A stretch of 64,000 nucleotides of DNA, taken from the NCBI GenBank assembly GCA_018524725.1, contig JAEUWP010000115.1, positions 124,001 through 188,000 of the forward strand, written 5' to 3'. The translations under genes were made by a program, and so were the position numbers. The stretch is from Podaxis mareebaensis (lineage: Eukaryota > Basidiomycota > Agaricomycetes > Agaricales > Agaricaceae). The notes beneath the pieces were generated by a model. That model made no database searches, was not told the origin of the DNA, and saw only the letters and a list, made by a program, of their open reading frames with translations. Of this stretch, positions 58,133-64,000 are shown piece after piece (within the stretch, counting starts at the first letter, position 1; each line of letters opens with the position of its first letter).

Positions 58133-61100
58133 TCAATTCTCACTTTGCCCCCCAAACCAATTCACAAACTCTTCCTCTCTCACAACCTCCCCACCAATAT
58201 CCTCCCACCCATCTCTCCCTCTCCACTCCATATCCACATCCACCTCACTCTCCCCTTCCCCACCTCCACTCACACCACCAACACCAACACCCAAATAATG
58301 CCGATTAACAAACTCGAATCCCAACTCGTTCAACGCAGCCATCGCGGCCGGGTCCTCCTCCGGTTCAGCACTAAACGGCACAAACGGCGTCTCCCAAAGT
58401 CGTTGACCATTCGGCATTGCGAGCTGATAGGTTATCGGACTCATCGGTCGCACACCAGCACCATCCCCTTGAGATGTCATAACCGGAGGTGGCGCAGGTG
58501 GGAATGCAGCAGGAGCCCAGGCATAGAAGTGTGGGAAGAGGATTTGAGATTGAGAATGGAAATTGGAAAGGTTGTTGATGTTGACGTTCATGTTTTCGTC
58601 AACAGTGAATGGATTGGAATTATTGACGGTGGGTTGTTGTGATTGGGACTGTAATTGCGGGGATTGGGAATGCGACTGAGATTGTTGAGATTGTGTTTGA
58701 GCGCGAGCCTGAGGTTGCTCGTAAGATGGAGCTGGTGCTGCGGGACGTTCGAGACGGGTGCCATCAGACATTGGTGCGTCTCCCTCTGGCAATGGGCTCC
58801 ATTGTTTAGGCTGAGGTGAAACGGGGGCGAACGTCTGAGGCGTTGACTGCACTTGTAAGTGCCGTGGAGAGGCTTGTGTTGGCGGTAGCGAGTTGGAGAC
58901 CGGTAACGGAGAATGTCCTTGGAAGGGCGATTGACGCTGCGGAGGCTGGGGCGAGGGAGTTTCGAGCTGGAACGATGACTGGGGTTGAAGAGCTCGAGGA
59001 GATGGCGTAGGTGTCGGTACTTGCAAAGTCTGAGTTACAGCCGGATTATGCTGCGGGGCAGGTGCGGGCGCAGAGGACGGAGAGACAGATATTGACGGTG
59101 CCGTAGACGATAGACTACCATTCTCGCTTCGTTGACGAGTGTGACCTCCATTAGAACCCTGTGAGTCCTTTGTCGTGCTTGACGATCTCTGACGTTTCCT
59201 CGACACCGACCCTCCCTTCCGTTTCCCGTGCTTATCATTCCCATTAAGCGGTTCGGGTTCCTTTGGCGGCAAGATCCCTGACGATGAAGGTGAAATCGTC
59301 GTGCGTTTCGCGATGGTCGGCTTGACATGTGTCTGTAGCCAATCCCGCAAGATATTGGCAATCTTCGTTGCACAGGGGAATGAACCCCCGACTTCCTTAA
59401 GGTGTTCGATACAAAGAAGACTGTTCTTCATTGCATGACGGAGCTCCTTCATTGCGATTCGCACTCCTTCCACAGCTTGAAGCGCCGAGAGCAGATAAAT
59501 AGTTCCAGCGGAGAACACCGTCTGGACCAATGTGATCGGCGCATATCGGAGGGTGAAGTGTTGTCGCCACAGGTCGAGCAGCTCCATGATGGCATCTGCA
59601 GCGCGCTTGCAAGTCTAAGGGAACTGTCATTAAAGCGAAAACCAACAGAAGGCTGAATTAACAAACCTTGGCATGGTCGATGGCGTTGTCTTTGGCGACG
59701 ACTGTCTTCGATCGACGCTTGTAGAAGGGACGATGGAGGAGGATGAAGCTCCAGTGGAAGGTGAGATGTAACTGGAGGAGATGCGGCGTCGGATTCGAGC
59801 GCATTTTGACCGTGTTCTTAAGCTCTTCAGGAAGGTTACTATTCCACTGGTGCAGACAGAGGCTAAAAGAAGTTTGAGAAGGACATAACAGATCGAGTTA
59901 CTACATATACATACTCGATCTCACTAATCTTCGGGTCGAGGACCATCTGACGATTCCCGGGGCCATCCAAGGTGTTCCTGTTGCGAAAGTGAGGGTCTAT
60001 CACAGTACAATGACAACTAGGGGCTTACACAACGTCCATGATACCCTTCGCGATCATTAACAATTGGCACGTAGCCGAGAATGTCTTCGACTCATAACCC
60101 GGTTGGGGTTGAGTACCAGCAGGACGGTAAACCCAATCCATTTTGTCAAAGTCGGCATCAGCGAAGGGAATTGGAACAGTCCTCGATGTTGACTGAATGC
60201 AATACTCCCGGCCAACGTATAGCGACCAACACACGTCCTGACAAAACGTCGTCCAGTATACCCAGTTCCGGTCTACCTGATCCTCCGCAGTTATGTATCC
60301 GCTCTCGACCCAAGAGCTGCAATCAACACCCAATCCCACTAAACGTGATTTCTCAGTAAAGTATCGAATGCATAAAGCGATATCACTCACATGCCTGACC
60401 AACCCGGGCGCTCATTCCTGGCTTATCTTTAGCCCGGTGCATTTATTCAATGACTCATTCATGCTCACCAAAGAAGACGTATCCGAGCGTCTGGTCACCT
60501 TGACTGGAATGGAAGCTTCCAATCAGGCTTAACGCCTGCACAACACAGAGATGAGGCCGGGAGCATTCATCCTCGATATAGCTCTTCGCCTTCTCAAGGA
60601 AGTATGTCCGCGCCTTGAGGTCACGGATAGCTGGGTCATCAGAGAACGCGGTTCCCAGAGCCAATATTGCATTATGCAACATGGGGGAGTAGTGGGATTG
60701 GCGTGGGGGAGGTTGATTCTTTGGTTCGCTCAAGGCCCGGCACATGTCACGGAGAAAGAGGGGCGGAACGATTCTCAAGCACCAACTTGTGAAGAACTTG
60801 AAGACGAGATCGAGGATTCTAAGGGAGAGCGTGATGAAAATGGTTATTTTTGATGTCGTTCAAGTGGGACATACTTGTCGTGTTCCCGCCTATCGAGGTG
60901 AACTTCGGGAGGGAGATGCCTTGACCAATCGAAGTTGGGGTTGAAGTGTGACTCGTCTGCGCCGTCCACGAGGAGGGTGTAACATTCGTTGGGGTTTTCC
61001 GATATGGTCCACAACCTGGGGGGTGTAGGTAGCGGTCGGGGAGGCTCGGAAATGTAGCGGAAGGGTGCTGTAGCACCATGGAGCAGAAGGCCTCCCTCCT

Positions 61101-61724
61101 CGACAAGCTAACAATGGGATGCTATCAGATGCCGAGGCAGAAATAATATATATAATGCTACCAACCCTGAGGCTCTGGGCAGGGAGACACAACTCGCTCG
61201 CAACATCACTACCATCCCTCTCCTCTTCTTCTTCTAGCACTTCGTTGACCACTTCTTCCGGTGATTCGGGAGACTCTTCCCAGTCAGCGGGTCGGAACTG
61301 TTGATACGCGTACGCCGTGGAACCAGGATGCTCCTTCTGGCATTGTTCAAGGAGAGATTCGAGATGGCGGATATATTGCCCGAGTACTTCAATGCGTTTG
61401 CGCATAGCTTGAAAGTGCGCTTCGGTACGGGGCCTACGGCCTACGTCTTTGCCATAGGTGCACTATGGGAACGCGAGTAAGGGAAGCGTGATGTAGTCAG
61501 AGCGATAGGCGCGCACCTCACTCTCGCGTCCGTTGTTGACACAGGTTTCACAGCACGGTTTACCGCCATCACACTTTATCTTTCTGTGGATGGCGCGACG
61601 TCAACAAGAAAGTGATGAGGCGAAGAGATGCAACGGACTTGTGACGGCAGACGGAACATGCTTGGGGGACGTAGGAACCAGGACCACGAGCGGTATGAGT
61701 TCCTGATGGACGTCGATCTTTCAT
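58133..61724 (-). CDS. Zn2Cys6 fungal transcription factor
   Basis: This is a sequence-specific nuclear regulator. After MKDRRPSGTHTARGPGS the binuclear zinc cluster reads CSVCRHKKIKC, then CCETCVNNG and a final cysteine before TYGKDVGRRP; an intron falls between CRH and KIKC, and another after NGRES. A leucine-rich dimerisation helix follows (MRKRIEVLGQYIRHLESLLE), then an acidic stretch (VVNEVLEEEEERDGSD). The middle-homology or fungal_trans region has FLRDMCRALSEPK, MLHNAILALGTAFSDDP, CVVQALSLIGSFHSSQGD and VYWTTFCQDVCWSLYVGREY. The C-terminal third is Gln/Ser/Pro-rich and ends NWFGGQSEN. The overall plan resembles NirA/XlnR-type regulators, but the target pathway cannot be assigned from neighbours. 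Confidence 0.88.
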
Positions 61725-62456
61725 TCGGGCAGTTACCCAAGGGGGCGGCGCAGTGTGGAGCTATCGATTCTACAGAAAACGTATGTTCGGTAGAAGGCAA
61801 ACCAGTGGGAGACCCAAGGATGAAATGAGGACGCGACAACGTTATATATAACGGTCCGTGTTGAGCGGTTTTATAAAAACCGTTTGTATTCCGTATAAGC
61901 GCGCGTCTGGTGGGAGTGGGATAACAAAACGTGTAGGCCATGAGGCTGGTGGTGGTGATGATTGATGGACGTCCCCAAGTGACCTATCGTATCCCAACGC
62001 TGTGCAACTCCAAACTCGGACCGGCTGACTTAAGCCGGAGGTAGGGGCTCACTATGGCGTGAGAACGGACTTGTGGCTTTTTGGGTATGAGGAAAGGGCT
62101 CTCATCTACCGTGTCCATGGTCCATGGCCTATCCCAGTATACGGGTCGGAGGTCGGAGGTGCGCGCAATATTCCCCACTTGGAAGACCCAATGATACAGC
62201 GACAGCGACCAGTTCCAATCTCCTCTCTTGACGTTAAGTATAGACACATGTGACTGCGCTAATAGACTCCATCTCTCCAACCTGTTGCAACGCCAGCTGA
62301 GAACCCGACGCGCGATTTCTGCGGGGGCGATGAGTTCTTTGATGGAGCCGGACCACTGTAGAATAGATATCAGCTGCGGTCGCCACTTTCTTGTTCGAGT
62401 CGTCAAATTGGTACGCGAATGCCCGAGTATATTAGATGTACGGAATACATTACAAT
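61725..62456. other. Intergenic region, no gene seen
   Basis: A 166-codon minus frame (61984-62484) overlaps the ribosomal protein end and has no recognisable domain. The rest should contain the promoter of the Zn2Cys6 gene. Confidence 0.4.
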
Positions 62457-62962
62457 TCACAACACCTGAACCTTTATTGAGCAACAGATGAAATTTGGAA
62501 AGCTGCAGCCACGTACCTTAGGTGCCAAGCTAACGATCTTTCCCCAACCCTTCATCCTCAAGTCAGCACTGACAAGTCCACCAATACGTGTCCCAAGCAT
62601 CTCGCGTTTATTGTTTAATAGCACGGCAGCATTGTCGTCGAAACGGATGATCCTGCCATCTGGTCGTCGAACGGGTTTCCGTGTTCGGACGATAACGGCG
62701 CGTCGGACGTCCCCGCGACGGACTTTAACAGCATTTACTGATGCTTGCGAAGCCGCGGAAATGGGCCGGGCCTTCTTCACGACGCAGACAATTTCGTCAC
62801 CGACAGACCCCCACCCGTTATTGACCTTGTTCTTTAGGATGTTCACGCACTCAACAAGGAGCGCCCCAGAGTTGTCTATAACCTGCAAATCAAAACAGTA
62901 TGAGCGGCGGCGGCGCCTTCGACAGAAATACGCACATTGAGAGTGCTTTTGAGGCCAATCAT
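62457..62962 (-). CDS. MRPL38: Mitochondrial large-subunit ribosomal protein uL14m
   Basis: This is the bacterial-type L14 ribosomal protein of the mitochondrial large subunit. It starts MIGLKSTLN, an intron beginning GTGCGT follows, then [72 protein letters not shown] and LGTRIGG, ending KIVSLAPK. A strong donor (AAG|GTACGT) after SLAPK suggests a final intron, with a last exon adding only Val-Leu and the stop at 62457. Reading through it instead would add an unusual tail to the same stop. The cytosolic uL14 differs in sequence; the short start and motif set match the mitochondrial type. Confidence 0.9.
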
Positions 62963-63166
62963 GAGCAGTGACGAGGAGTGGTAGACAAGAAAATTCGCGG
63001 ACACAGAGTCGGGGTGACGCAGTGAATTGGAAATTATTTTGTTCCCACGAGGGTATGATTTCCAAAAGGAGTCAGACAGGATTAAGAAAGCATCTCGCTT
63101 GAGAGGGGCTCCACTCGTCCTTTACTCTACACTCCTCACCATCTACGCAGTTCCCGACTTGTTATC

Positions 63167-64000
63167 ATGGTTCTTTCACGCAGAGGAAGCGGCAGTGTCA
63201 CCCTGCCCAGCGGGCAAACTCTTGCCATTCACACTAGGACGCACGATGAGGAGGATCTGCCTCACGCAACCAAGAAGTATGTACCACCCCATAAAGAATG
63301 TTCCCCCCCAGATATGACTGATATCGCCCAGGACAATGGCAGATCACCTCCGCAGGCTGGAGAGTATGTGAGTCCGGCTGCATTCCGACTCTACATTCTA
63401 TGTATGCGATAACTTGACGCGTAGCTTTACATTGACCCCTCAACGGATGCGGATGATCGTCGAAGCGTTCAAAGAAACGCTCGAAACTGGTCTTGAAAAG
63501 CCAGATCAGGTCGTGGTACGCCTGAACTCTAACTTTTCCGCCTATCAGGATGACTGATCTTCACGTCAGCCAATGATCCCGACATATGTATTCGGGTGGC
63601 CGACAGGTCGTGAACAAGGCGACTTCCTCGCAGTTGATCTCGGTACGTTATTACCAGCGCCTATGTTGACAACACGTCTCTGATGCTTACCTTTCATGTG
63701 ATACAGGAGGAACCAACCTACGTGTTTGTCTTGTGACTGTTCAAGGGGAAGGAAAATTCGAAATTACCCAGTCCAAGTACCGTTTGAGTGAGGATCAGAA
63801 ACAAGATGACGGCCAAAAGCTATTCGACTTCTGCGCGGAGTGTCTTAAGACGTTCATTGATACTAACCTCGCCCAGGAAGAAGGTGGATTCCAACTCAAG
63901 GAAGGCGAGACCCTTCCCCTCGGATTTACCGTAAGTTGCATTGTTATTACTTCGGTTAGGAACGCTAACTATGAAAATAGTTCTCATACCCTTGCCAGTA
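63167..64000 (+). CDS. Hexokinase/glucokinase, 5' part (runs off the right edge)
   Basis: This enzyme phosphorylates glucose or other hexoses with ATP, the first step of glycolysis. The N-terminal region joins across an intron to FTLTPQRMRMIVEAFKETLE and TGLEKPDQVV. Next is MIPTYVFGWPTGREQGDFLA, then the phosphate-binding VDLGGTNLRVCLVTVQG. DFCAECLKTFIDTNLAQEEG and LPLGFT follow, and the final intron leads to FSYPCQ at the edge. Introns of about 50 nt split it into at least five exons. The start at 63167 gives a long atypical N-terminus; an in-frame ATG at 63314 (MTDIAQDNG) gives a more usual length. Hexokinase and glucokinase cannot be told apart from this fragment. Confidence 0.9.

Noticed and set aside
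62457..62520. Unusual C-terminal extension of uL14m
   Set aside because: A strong GTACGT donor and a GGTTCAG acceptor turn this stretch into an intron and give the usual short SLAPK-type end with the same stop.

Overview
This window reads as nuclear DNA of a filamentous basidiomycete, most likely a mushroom-forming agaricomycete. Almost every gene is cut by many short GT-AG introns of about 45-65 nt. Genes lie close together on both strands. The content includes a class I hydrophobin, basidiomycete-type P450s, F-box/LRR-like genes, a BTB gene array and a Zn2Cys6 regulator. I saw no bacterial, viral or obvious transposon genes. All gene models below were joined by hand from reading frames and splice consensus; no database search was possible.

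Layout. 1-10.3 kb: two direct copies of a roughly 4.3 kb unit, each carrying an intact cytochrome P450 gene on the minus strand plus non-P450 flanking sequence; unit-free DNA lies between and after them. 12-21 kb: cyclophilin-40 (CPR6 type), an OCRL/INPP5B-type inositol polyphosphate 5-phosphatase, a divergently placed Rrn5-like RNA polymerase I factor, and a small Stm1/HABP4-like protein. 21.7-28.1 kb: four BTB/POZ paralogues in tandem, at least two of them broken by frameshifts. 28.5-30.0 kb: an alpha/beta hydrolase. 30.5-39.5 kb: three monocarboxylate-transporter-like MFS genes, two on the minus strand and one divergent on the plus strand. 41.2-52.6 kb: housekeeping and surface genes (RPB9, hydrophobin, ribosomal eL27, FG-nucleoporin Nup57/Nup54, CAF-1 subunit CAC2). 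53.9-57.3 kb: two divergent F-box paralogues sharing about 170 bp of promoter. 58.1-64.0 kb: a Zn2Cys6 transcription factor, mitochondrial ribosomal protein uL14m, and the 5' part of a hexokinase that runs off the right edge.

How the genes relate. Most are independent housekeeping genes. The accessory parts are local gene families made by tandem duplication: P450 x2, BTB x4, MFS x3 and F-box x2. There is no backbone biosynthetic enzyme (PKS, NRPS, terpene synthase) beside the P450s or MFS genes, so I do not call a metabolite cluster. I did not find a convincing new biological system. The items most worth checking are an 11-nt microexon carrying the P450 heme cysteine behind GC-AG introns, a 5-phosphatase whose catalytic GDLNYR motif does not assemble from canonical splice sites, an RPB9 gene whose first coding exon is only the ATG, and birth-and-death in the BTB array.
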